Below are positions 1-6,099 of a stretch of DNA of 7,996 nucleotides, piece after piece. How positions within the stretch are numbered: the stretch's first letter is position 1; every line of letters starts with the position of its first letter. Source of the DNA: CAKRJP01 sp963597615 (lineage in GTDB: Bacteria; Bacillota; Clostridia; Lachnospirales; Lachnospiraceae); the NCBI GenBank assembly GCA_963597615.1, contig CAVBQS010000041.1:1-7996 (forward strand), in the 5' to 3' direction. The position numbers were made by a program, and so were the translations under genes. A model generated the notes under the pieces. It did not search any database and was not told the origin of the DNA. It was given only the letters and a program-made list of their open reading frames with translations.

Positions 1-32
1 CCCCCCCCCCTTTTTTTGCCTTATAAAAAAAC

Positions 33-398
33 TTATTCTGCAGGTGTGTTTTTCTTGCCTTTAAAGATTGCAAGCAGGGCTAAAACAGCATTGATCAGAC
101 ACCATCCGGCCCAGATCATTAAATCTGAGTAGCTGCCATGGCAAGCAAAACCTAAGATAGCAGCTAAACCAAAGAGAACAATCAGGGCAATGTTTCCACC
201 GTTCTTTGCAGAACCTCTAGAAGCAATGGATACAATTCCTCCGGCTAACATAAAGATGGCTACAAAAAGTCCCGCAGATCCAGAAACTTCCCCAGATTCT
301 TCCAGGGTGTTGGCAATACCTGCAGCGCAAGACTGAAAGGTAACAAAAATAAATAAAATAATTGAGATAATACCGGAAACTAATTTCCAAGTTTTCAT
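33..398 (-). CDS. Small four-helix membrane protein, function unknown
   Basis: The 121-residue protein is mostly hydrophobic. Helices are visible at about residues 5-28, 43-60, 69-86 and 92-113. Loops are short and Gly/Ser-rich, and the tail is basic (GKKNTPAE). Residues 23-29 (SCAAGIA) resemble a lipobox only superficially, since they lie inside the first long helix. The start is supported by AGGAGG (complement of 406-411) seven bases before the ATG. It is the last gene of a minus-strand run, 46 bp after the tandem-repeat lipoprotein, so co-transcription is likely. I recognise no named family with confidence. Similar small hypothetical membrane proteins occur in Lachnospiraceae genomes (recollection, not a search). 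An envelope-associated role is inferred only from topology and neighbours. No terminator is visible between its stop and the window edge. Confidence 0.8.
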   Translation of the reverse strand: MKTWKLVSGIISIILFIFVTFQSCAAGIANTLEESGEVSGSAGLFVAIFMLAGGIVSIASRGSAKNGGNIALIVLFGLAAILGFACHGSYSDLMIWAGWCLINAVLALLAIFKGKKNTPAE

Positions 399-444
399 AA
401 TGGATCCTCCTAAAAATAACTAAAGATATTTAAAATATGTTTGT

Positions 445-1362
445 TTAGAATGTAATTGCGATGGAATCGCTGTCTAAAATTGTATCCCAGGATTCGGCAT
501 TAAAGATATGGAAGGATAAATTCACGCTGGTAATATCCGTGATTCCATTGCTCTCTAAATCAGAATCATAAAATTGTACAGCTGTAATGGCCTTTTTTCC
601 TACAAGAACAGATTCAGAGATGGTAGAGTCTACCATGAAGCCATTTACAGAGGTGTCCCTAGTCTGAACGGTAATGTTCTGATCAGAATTATTCTCGATA
701 TAGAGAATGACACCAGGTCCCCAGAAGGAATCGTCGGTGGACAAGCCCTTGCCTACAATCTTGATGCCGTTTGCATCCAATAGAACGGTTCCAGAATCGT
801 CGTAGGTCTGGGTATAGCCCTCGGCGATGGAAGTATTCACTGTAATTACATCGCTGTCAAAGACGGTCTCAAAGGTGTCACTGTTTAACATGGTAAATGA
901 GAATTCCATGGTGGCGATTTGTTCAATGCCACAGTCTTCTAATCCAGAGGTTTCAAAGATTAGGGAATCATTGGCCTTCATACCAGCTGCCACATTGGCG
1001 GACATAGAGGTATCTACCATATAGCCGTTGACATTGGCATTCCTAGCCTGAATGGTGAGACTTTGATCAGAATTGTTCTCAATGAGAAGGGTAAGGCTGG
1101 TGCCATACCAGGAATCATCTTCGCTAAGACCTGTGGCGGTAATCTTCACATTGTTGGCATCGTAGAGGACTTGCTCTGCAATCGTTACTTCTTCCTTTGA
1201 AGCGGAAGCACCGGTATCGGAGCTGCCAGAATCACCCGAAGAGGTTACTGTGGAAATATCCTTGCTTCCACCGGAACTAGAACTGGAACCGCAGCCTGAA
1301 AAAACAGTGGCAGCAGTCAGGGAAAGAACAAAACAAAGGGCTAAAAATTTTCTTTTTTTCAT
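445..1362 (-). CDS. Lipoprotein with two tandem copies of a ~112-residue domain
   Basis: The 305-residue protein has a type II signal peptide (basic MKKRK, hydrophobic core) and lipobox FSGC, giving lipidated Cys24. A Ser/Gly/Asp-rich linker (about 25-60) would hold the domains off the membrane. Two copies of one domain follow, at about 65-177 and 193-305. Each starts VLYDAN/VLLDAN and shares GLS-DDS, IENNSDQ and VNG-MVD, ending in DSDVITVNT or DSDSIAITF. The alternating pattern suggests a beta-sandwich (inference). The fold and ligand are unknown. It resembles extracellular Ig-like domains found duplicated in clostridial lipoproteins, but no enzymatic motif is present. The start has GAGGT eight bases upstream (1371-1375 complement). 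It follows the HTH-like gene by only 20 bp and precedes the small membrane protein gene, so all three probably form one transcript. Confidence 0.85.
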   Translation of the reverse strand: MKKRKFLALCFVLSLTAATVFSGCGSSSSSGGSKDISTVTSSGDSGSSDTGASASKEEVTIAEQVLYDANNVKITATGLSEDDSWYGTSLTLLIENNSDQSLTIQARNANVNGYMVDTSMSANVAAGMKANDSLIFETSGLEDCGIEQIATMEFSFTMLNSDTFETVFDSDVITVNTSIAEGYTQTYDDSGTVLLDANGIKIVGKGLSTDDSFWGPGVILYIENNSDQNITVQTRDTSVNGFMVDSTISESVLVGKKAITAVQFYDSDLESNGITDITSVNLSFHIFNAESWDTILDSDSIAITF

Positions 1363-1382
1363 AAGCTTTTACCTCGCGTGAT

Positions 1383-1844
1383 TTAGTCTTGCGAACCGCT
1401 GGTTCGCATAGGTTCCATTCCTCGCGCCTTTAAGAGGCTGTTGACGTCGATGATGCTTCCCGGACGTTCATTGAAAATGATCATAAGCATGGCATCCCGG
1501 GGAATCTTAGGATACAGTTCCGGTAATCCATATTTATGAAGGGCTCGCTGGGTCTCACTTAATGTAAGCTCGCCGGCATAACAAATGCGAAGAATAACGT
1601 CTCTTTGTCTGGTGTGTTTCTCTCCGGATAATAGCTTATAGCCGTATCGCTCAGGAATATCTGCTTTCAGAAATACCGTCTGCTGGGAAATCCCCTTCTG
1701 GGCCAGGAGATTCTTAATATATCCGGAAAAAGGGAAGTCCTCATTCACCAGACTGCCCTTGTTTTCATGGCAATAGGCGTCAAAATCTGATAAATGGGTC
1801 TTGCCTAAAATTTCGTTTAATTCATGAGTACTTTTCTCTTTCAT
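1383..1844 (-). CDS. HTH-like regulator paired with a divergent Ser/Thr kinase
   Basis: I place the start at the ATG complementary to 1842-1844 (MKEKSTHEL), because AGGAG (complement of 1850-1854) lies five bases upstream. The longer form starting at 1883 has no such site and would overlap the divergent kinase promoter. The product is 153 residues. Residues about 41-75 (GYIKNLLAQKGIS then QQTVFLKADIPERYGYKLLSG) look like a Cro/XRE-type helix-turn-helix. A second helical part (ILRICYAGELTLSETQRALHKYGL) and a conserved-looking stretch (YPKIPRDAMLMIIFNERP) follow. There is no signal peptide or membrane segment, so it should be cytoplasmic. From memory, proteins of this type recur beside kinases in Lachnospiraceae. 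A role as DNA-binding partner or substrate of the kinase is inference. It heads the minus-strand operon. Confidence 0.75.
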   Translation of the reverse strand: MKEKSTHELNEILGKTHLSDFDAYCHENKGSLVNEDFPFSGYIKNLLAQKGISQQTVFLKADIPERYGYKLLSGEKHTRQRDVILRICYAGELTLSETQRALHKYGLPELYPKIPRDAMLMIIFNERPGSIIDVNSLLKARGMEPMRTSGSQD

Positions 1845-1857
1845 AGCTTCTCCTGTT

Positions 1858-1866
1858 TGGTATAAT
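1858..1866 (+). promoter_or_regulatory. Extended -10 promoter element for the kinase gene
   Basis: TGGTATAAT is an extended -10 (TGn plus a perfect TATAAT at 1861-1866). The -35 region about 16 bp upstream is weak (TTTCAT, 1839-1844), as extended -10 promoters tolerate. The predicted start near 1873 gives a leader of about 29 bases that contains the kinase ribosome binding site. It sits inside the 57-bp gap shared with the divergent HTH-like gene. The same nonamer occurs before the LacI-family gene. Confidence 0.5.
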
Positions 1867-1901
1867 GAATTATGTAACACCATTGAAAGGACTTACACAA
1901 C

Positions 1902-2975
1902 GTGGAATTATCGACTCAATTGGCCTTGTCTTACTACAAGATAATCGCAACTATTAATAATGATCATAAGATATATTTGGTACAGCATCAAGAGACCGGC
2001 AAGATATATATCAAGAAAATCTTAGATGTATATAACCTGGATATCTACCGTATGCTGCAGGAACATCCCCTTATGGGAACTCCAAGAATCATAGAATGCC
2101 ATGAGGTGGAAGGGAAACTTCATCTCATTGAGGAATACATATCCGGCACCACCCTGCAGGAAAAAATCGATGCAGGGGACATTTTAAACCGGGATATCTT
2201 AGGCTATATGTTGGACCTTTGTCAGATCCTTCTTAAGCTCCATAACCTACGTCCGGCCCTGGTTCACAGAGATATCAAGCCTTCAAATATTGTGATCAGC
2301 TGCTATAACAAAGCAGTGCTTCTAGACTTTAATGCGGCCAAGGTTTATTCTGCAAACCGAGAGGAGGATACCATCCTTCTTGGGACAAAGGGCTATGCTG
2401 CTCCAGAGCAGTATGGATTTGGCCCATCCTCACCCCAGACAGATATCTATGCCTTAGGAGTGGTTCTTAAAGAACTTTTATTTAGTTGTCATAGTAATTC
2501 AAAGGACTTGCATAAGATTGCAGATAAATGTACCCAGCTAGATCCTGGAAACCGTTATCCATCGGTTCATGAGCTGATGCAGGACTTCCTAAAGATCTTG
2601 AATCCTTCTCTAGAAGGGGAACTTAAGAAGAATTATTCTGAAAATCGCCTGCCGGGATTTCGAAGTCATACCTTGTGGAAGGAGTTCCTTGCTAGCTTCG
2701 GATACTTTACCGTGTGCTATCTATGCCTTACCCTGGATCTAAAGGATACCTACGGGGGAACTTTGTGGTTTGAGAGGGTTGTCATAATGCTTATTATGCT
2801 AACCTGGATCTTCATCTGTTGTAATTACAAAAATGTACAAAACTTGATTCCCCTGTGTAAGAGTCCTTATAGAATTGTGCGATATCTTGGGATTTCATGC
2901 ATCTGTTTTGTAGTATTATTCCTAATGGTTATGCTAATGACAGTTATTGAATCCCTTGTCCTTCACGTTGTATGA
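1902..2975 (+). CDS. Membrane-anchored Ser/Thr protein kinase, atypical motifs
   Basis: The 357-residue protein has a cytoplasmic Hanks-type kinase domain (about 10-233) and a hydrophobic C-terminal part. Visible kinase motifs are the likely ATP-binding Lys38 (KIYIKK), the catalytic loop HRDIKPSN (122-129, Asp124, Lys126, Asn129), the APEQ-type P+1 region (168-171) and DIYALG (181-186). The usual glycine-rich loop is not recognisable, and the metal-binding DFG reads DFN (142-144). Membrane segments lie at about 262-280, 292-308 and 328-352. There are no PASTA repeats, so it is not the standard PrkC/Stk1 type. The start is a GTG with AAAGGA (1886-1891) ten bases upstream, and no in-frame ATG fits better. 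It is divergent from the HTH-like gene, which suggests a functional pair. Activity is likely but not certain, given the altered motifs. Confidence 0.88.
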   Translation: MELSTQLALSYYKIIATINNDHKIYLVQHQETGKIYIKKILDVYNLDIYRMLQEHPLMGTPRIIECHEVEGKLHLIEEYISGTTLQEKIDAGDILNRDILGYMLDLCQILLKLHNLRPALVHRDIKPSNIVISCYNKAVLLDFNAAKVYSANREEDTILLGTKGYAAPEQYGFGPSSPQTDIYALGVVLKELLFSCHSNSKDLHKIADKCTQLDPGNRYPSVHELMQDFLKILNPSLEGELKKNYSENRLPGFRSHTLWKEFLASFGYFTVCYLCLTLDLKDTYGGTLWFERVVIMLIMLTWIFICCNYKNVQNLIPLCKSPYRIVRYLGISCICFVVLFLMVMLMTVIESLVLHVV

Positions 2976-2995
2976 AGAGTATAGCATGTTGTCTT

Positions 2996-3036
2996 AAAAG
3001 CTGTTGCCACCGCTATGGTGGCAAAATGCAGTTTTG
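2996..3036 (+). terminator. Stem-loop after the kinase gene, probable terminator
   Basis: A perfect 8-bp stem, TTGCCACC (3004-3011) with GGTGGCAA (3017-3024), encloses a 5-base loop. Flanking AAAAGCTG and CAGTTTT can extend it across a bulge and an internal loop. The trailing T run is only four bases, so it is a weaker intrinsic terminator than the others here. It lies 28 bp after the kinase stop codon. Confidence 0.45.
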
Positions 3037-3204
3037 ACAAAAAAACAAGATTAAAAGGGAAAAAAGTAGTTTTTTTTAGATGCATATGATAAACTAACTG
3101 TGTTTAGCTGTCACCTAGAGAGTTAATATTCATTTGCAGAGGGGCAGTTGGATTTATAAAAAGCAGAATAACTCAGTTGAAATAATCAAGCATAAGGAGA
3201 AAAA

Positions 3205-3564
3205 ATGACCATTCAAAACTGTTACGAAAAATTAGGAGGAGATTACGAAGGCGTATTAGGACGACTTGGAAGTGAAGCCTTAGTTCAGCGATTCCTTATA
3301 AAATTTTTAAGTGATACCAGTTTTTTTGATTTAAAAGAAGGAATTGAAAAGCAGGATCCGGAAGCAGCATTTCGGGGAGCTCATACTTTAAAAGGTGTCT
3401 GTATGAATTTGGCCTTTGATGATCTTTTCACTGTCAGTGATGCCCTAACAGAGCATCTTAGAGGTGGAGAGCTTTCAGAAGGATATGAAATTCTTTTCGA
3501 GAAGGTAGAAGTAGAATATAAAAAGACCATGGATGCTATTAAGGAATTTTCTGAAAGTCTATAG
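3205..3564 (+). CDS. Stand-alone HPt (histidine phosphotransfer) domain protein
   Basis: The 119-residue protein is an HPt domain and nothing else. The phospho-accepting histidine is His60 in AHTLKGVC, the classic HxLKG motif, within a helix-rich sequence that fits the family's four-helix bundle. The N-terminal stretch (NCYEKLGGDYEGVLGRLG) is typical of clostridial stand-alone HPt proteins. Such proteins relay phosphate between a hybrid sensor kinase's receiver and a downstream response regulator. No histidine kinase or receiver is present in the window, so its partners are encoded elsewhere. The start is secure: AAGGAG (3194-3199) lies five bases before the ATG. A strong terminator directly follows, so it appears to be transcribed alone. 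There is no signal peptide or membrane segment. Confidence 0.88.
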   Translation: MTIQNCYEKLGGDYEGVLGRLGSEALVQRFLIKFLSDTSFFDLKEGIEKQDPEAAFRGAHTLKGVCMNLAFDDLFTVSDALTEHLRGGELSEGYEILFEKVEVEYKKTMDAIKEFSESL

Positions 3565-3597
3565 TCAGAAAGTTTGATTTGTATATTGAATTAAAGA

Positions 3598-3636
3598 GAA
3601 GTCTTAACTCTTATGAGAGTTGGGGCTTCTTTTTTT
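3598..3636 (+). terminator. Strong intrinsic terminator of the HPt gene
   Basis: A continuous 14-bp stem pairs 3598-3611 with 3616-3629, including G-T wobbles in the middle and AACTCT/AGAGTT at the top. It closes on the tetraloop TATG and is followed by seven Ts (3630-3636). It isolates the HPt gene from the iolC region. Confidence 0.85.
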
Positions 3637-3645
3637 GCCTTTTGC

Positions 3646-3686
3646 TGCGTGCTAAAATGCGTGCAACTAATTTGCGTTTGTGCAAA
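3646..3686. promoter_or_regulatory. Upstream cluster of TGCGTGC half-sites
   Basis: TGCGTGC occurs twice as a direct repeat, at 3646-3652 and 3658-3664, 12 bp apart and so on roughly the same helix face. A looser copy (TGCGT, 3673-3677) lies within the imperfect palindrome TTTGCGTTTGTGCAAA (3671-3686). The cluster is about 120 bp upstream of a second pair of the same motif at the iolC promoter. It is a candidate upstream operator for DNA looping. The assignment is inference from recurrence only. Confidence 0.4.
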
Positions 3687-3759
3687 AATCACAAGGACAC
3701 ACTTGGAAAATGGTGGACTATGGGGGAAATAGAAAAGATTTCAAAATTCTATTGCACAT

Positions 3760-3803
3760 TTGAAATGCGTGTGCTAACAAACAATCATCAAATGAAACAC
3801 GCA
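3760..3803 (+). promoter_or_regulatory. Candidate iolC promoter overlapped by an inverted repeat
   Basis: TTGAAA (3760-3765) matches the -35 consensus at five of six positions. With 17-bp spacing it is followed by AATCAT (3783-3788), a four-of-six -10. The inverted repeat TGCGTGT (3766-3772) / ACACGCA (3797-3803) puts one arm in the promoter spacer and the other just after the predicted start. This is the geometry of a repressor operator. In RNA the arms could pair only across a 24-base loop. The promoter call is moderate, because the -10 is poor. Confidence 0.4.
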
Positions 3804-3830
3804 GAACAAAAATCCAGGAGGATGTAGAAA

Positions 3831-4865
3831 ATGAAATATGTAGAGTTCGACCAGAAAAGACCCATGGATCTGATATTACTGGGAAGGGTAGCCATTGATT
3901 TTAACCCAGCTTATAACGACCAGGTAAAAGAAGAGTTTAAGCCCTTAAAGGATGTTCACCATTTTGAAAAGTTTGTTGGTGGTTCTCCGGCAAACATTGC
4001 AGTAGGGGTTACAAGACATGGATTAAAGGCTGGATTTTTAGGAAAGGTTTCTGATGATCAGTTTGGAGACTATGTTACAGAATATTTTGACAAACAGGGG
4101 ATTGATACTTCCCACATTACCAGATGCACCAATGGAGAAAAATTAGGACTTACTTTTACAGAAATGTTATCAGAAAAAGAAAGTCACATTCTTATGTATA
4201 GAAACTGCATCGCAGACTTACAGCTACATGTAGATGACATTGATGAGGACTATATCAAAGAGTCTAAGGCCATCCTGATTTCTGGAACTGCCCTGGCCCA
4301 GAGCCCTTCTAGAGAGGCAGCCATTAAGGCAGTTATGTTAGCAAAGAAGAACGATACAAAGGTTATTTTCGATATTGATTACAGAGAATACAACTGGAAG
4401 AACATGGATGAGATTTCTATTTACTACTCCATTGTAGCAAAGGAAGCCGACATTATTATGGGATCCAGAGAAGAGTTTGATCTTACAGAAAAGCTCATAA
4501 AAGAGGGAATGACAGATGAGGAAAGCGCCAGCTTATGGCAGGGATATAATGCAAAGATTGTGGTAATTAAGCATGGCATGAAGGGTTCCACAGCCTACAC
4601 CTGCGACGGCCAGAAGTTTAGCATTAAGCCATTCCCAGTAGAAGCAAGAAAAGGATTTGGCGGGGGAGACGGATATGGATCCGGATTCTTATATGGCTTG
4701 TATCAGGGATGGGAAGTAATTGACTGCCTGGAATTTGGTTCCGCAGAGGCTTCTATGATGGTAAGAAGCAATAACTGTTCCGATTCCTTTCCGGGACCTG
4801 AGGCAGTACATGGATTTATTAAAGAGGAAAAAGATAAATTTGGCGAGATGATCGCAAGAGTATAA
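3831..4865 (+). CDS. iolC: 5-dehydro-2-deoxygluconokinase
   Basis: IolC phosphorylates 5-dehydro-2-deoxy-D-gluconate with ATP in myo-inositol catabolism, a cytoplasmic step before aldolase cleavage. The 344-residue protein is a complete PfkB/ribokinase-family enzyme. The N-terminal substrate motif is VGGSPANIAVG (49-59). The C-terminal PfkB signature is FGGGDGYGSGFLYGL (276-290), with the catalytic base Asp280. It has GGG where many PfkB kinases have GAG, which I recall as usual in clostridial IolC. Length is close to the family norm of about 325-345. The ATG has AGGAGG (3816-3821) nine bases upstream. The ATG at 3822 just after that site meets TAG at once and is not a gene. It is separated by 22 bp from the iolA start codon, so the two were one operon. 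Regulation by the nearby LacI-family protein is plausible. Confidence 0.92.
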   Translation: MKYVEFDQKRPMDLILLGRVAIDFNPAYNDQVKEEFKPLKDVHHFEKFVGGSPANIAVGVTRHGLKAGFLGKVSDDQFGDYVTEYFDKQGIDTSHITRCTNGEKLGLTFTEMLSEKESHILMYRNCIADLQLHVDDIDEDYIKESKAILISGTALAQSPSREAAIKAVMLAKKNDTKVIFDIDYREYNWKNMDEISIYYSIVAKEADIIMGSREEFDLTEKLIKEGMTDEESASLWQGYNAKIVVIKHGMKGSTAYTCDGQKFSIKPFPVEARKGFGGGDGYGSGFLYGLYQGWEVIDCLEFGSAEASMMVRSNNCSDSFPGPEAVHGFIKEEKDKFGEMIARV

Positions 4866-4887
4866 GAGGGTAGGAGGAAGGAAAAAC

Positions 4888-5893
4888 ATGACTAAGACAA
4901 TTAAAAGCAAGCTCCCAGACACCACTAACAGCTATGAGAATTATGGAGCTCTTCTACGAAGAAGGAGGATTCCCTAAGGGTGTTGTTAACTTAGTAACCT
5001 GCAGTCGTGTAGAGGCAGATATTCTTCTGACTGATGAGAGAGTAAAGGCCGTTACTTTTGTAGGAACTACAGGAGTAGGTAAGCAGGTATATTCTAAGGC
5101 AGCAGAGCATGGAAAACGTGTACAGGCTCAGACAGAAGCAAAGAACCATGCCTTAGTATTAGAGGATTGCAACCTGGAAGCCAGTGTAAATGCAATTATT
5201 AACTCTACCTATGGATGTGCAGGTATGAGATGTATGGCTCTTCCTGTAGTATGTGTACAGGAAAGTATTGCAGATGAATTTGTAGCCCTTCTTAAGAATA
5301 AAGCTGAGGCTATGAAGCTTGGCTGCGCTTATGATGAGGATACAGACTTAGGACCGGTAGTAAATGCAGGACACAAGGCAAAGATCTGTGACTGGATTCA
5401 GAAGAGTATCGATGAAGGGGCAGAATTAGTATTAGACGGAAGAAATGTAACAGTTCCTGGATATGAAAATGGCTTCTTTGTAGGACCTACTATCTTAGAT
5501 CACGTAAAACCAGGCATGACTGTAGGCGACAGAGAAATCTTTGGACCAGTAACCTGTATCAAGCGTGTAAAAGACTATGAGGAAGGAATTGCTATTATGA
5601 ATGCAAATCCATTTGCAAATGGATCTTGTATCTTTACTCAGAGTGGATACTATAGCCGTAAGTTTGCTATGGATACCGACGGAGGAATGGTAGGAATCAA
5701 CGTAGGAATTCCGGTACCTACAGCATACTTCCCATTCTCAGGAAATAAAGACTCCTTCTTTGGTGATCTCCATGTATTGGGAAGAGATGGATATCGCTTC
5801 TTTACAAGAGCAAAAACGGTTACAACTCACTGGTTTGATGAGAATGCAGGGGTTAGAAAAGTTGGGACTTGGGAAGGTAGCACGGAAGCTTAG
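4888..5893 (+). pseudogene. iolA: Methylmalonate-semialdehyde dehydrogenase, internal deletion and frameshift
   Basis: Intact IolA (about 485-490 residues) oxidises malonate or methylmalonate semialdehyde to an acyl-CoA with NAD at the end of inositol catabolism. Here the original ATG (4888) follows GGAGG properly but reads only 29 codons, to a stop at 4975-4977. IolA homology resumes one frame over from 4901 (LKASSQTPLTA, then MRIMELFYEEGGFPKG), equivalent to the family's ILKPSE-TP segment near residue 175. It continues to the normal C-terminus at 5893. The open frame from ATG 4934 gives 319 residues and retains the catalytic Cys (CAGMRCMA, residue 100 of that frame), AKNH, EIFGPV and PFSGNKDSFFG. 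About 170-180 N-terminal codons are gone, including the PFNFP region and most of the cofactor fold. ATG 4934 has no ribosome binding site. The gene is almost surely non-functional if the assembly is right. Confidence 0.85.
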
Positions 5894-5954
5894 TTGTGCG
5901 CATCCCAGGCAAGTCAGTGGACTTTCGCAACCTCCAAACACATAATTTGTTTAT

Positions 5955-5986
5955 AAAAGCACGCAGTGTTATATTGCGTGCTTTTT
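5955..5986 (+). terminator. Terminator after iolA, stem made of GCACGCA/TGCGTGC
   Basis: An 11-bp perfect stem, AAAAGCACGCA (5955-5965) with TGCGTGCTTTT (5975-5985), closes on a 9-base loop and runs into a short T tract (5982-5986). It would end the iolC-iolA transcript. Its core heptamer is the same motif that recurs upstream of iolC, and its right arm abuts the -35 region of the next promoter. Confidence 0.75.
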
Positions 5987-5997
5987 CCCGTAATTGG

Positions 5998-6006
5998 TGG
6001 TATAAT
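5998..6006 (+). promoter_or_regulatory. Extended -10 promoter for the LacI-family gene
   Basis: TGGTATAAT combines the TGn extension (5998-6000) with a perfect TATAAT (6001-6006). There is no convincing -35 at the standard spacing (GTGCTT, 5978-5983), and that position falls inside the right arm of the preceding inverted repeat. Transcription would start near 6013, giving a leader of about 87 bases that holds a 7-bp hairpin. Confidence 0.5.
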
Positions 6007-6055
6007 ATTGGTAGCATAGTTGTTGGTTGGATGTTTGGGAAGGCTTTTTTTGGGG

Positions 6056-6075
6056 CTTTTTGAAGGTCCAAAAAG
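6056..6075 (+). other. Small hairpin in the leader of the LacI-family gene
   Basis: CTTTTTG (6056-6062) and CAAAAAG (6069-6075) form a 7-bp stem around a 6-base loop, 12 bases before the ribosome binding site. The stem is A/T-rich, so it is weak. No T tract follows and no known riboswitch is recognisable. It may be incidental. Confidence 0.25.
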
Positions 6076-6099
6076 TTATTGTTTGTTAGGAGTGTTTAT

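Noticed and set aside
574..1024. Two plus-strand reading frames opposite the lipoprotein gene
   Set aside because: They lie wholly antisense to a clear lipoprotein gene with a signal peptide and repeated domains.
1845..1883. Longer start (MVLHNSLYQTGEA) for the HTH-like protein
   Set aside because: It would overlap the divergent kinase promoter and lacks a ribosome binding site. The ATG at 1844 has AGGAG at good spacing.
3034..3039. Perfect TTGACA as -35 box for the HPt gene
   Set aside because: No acceptable -10 lies 16-18 bp downstream. The better -10-like TATGAT (3085-3090) is 45 bp away, so I do not call a promoter.
3579..3827. 82-residue plus-strand reading frame between the HPt gene and iolC
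   Set aside because: It runs through the strong terminator and the iolC control region, has no ribosome binding site, and its product shows no domain or sensible composition.
4689..4925. Minus-strand 78-residue frame over the iolC-iolA boundary
   Set aside because: It is antisense to iolC and has no start signals. The hydrophobic product is a by-product of the opposite-strand codons.
6079..6099. TTG start adding seven residues to the LacI-family protein
   Set aside because: No ribosome binding site precedes it. The AGGAG at 6088-6092 fits ATG 6100, where the standard LacI N-terminus MAVTIQQIA begins.
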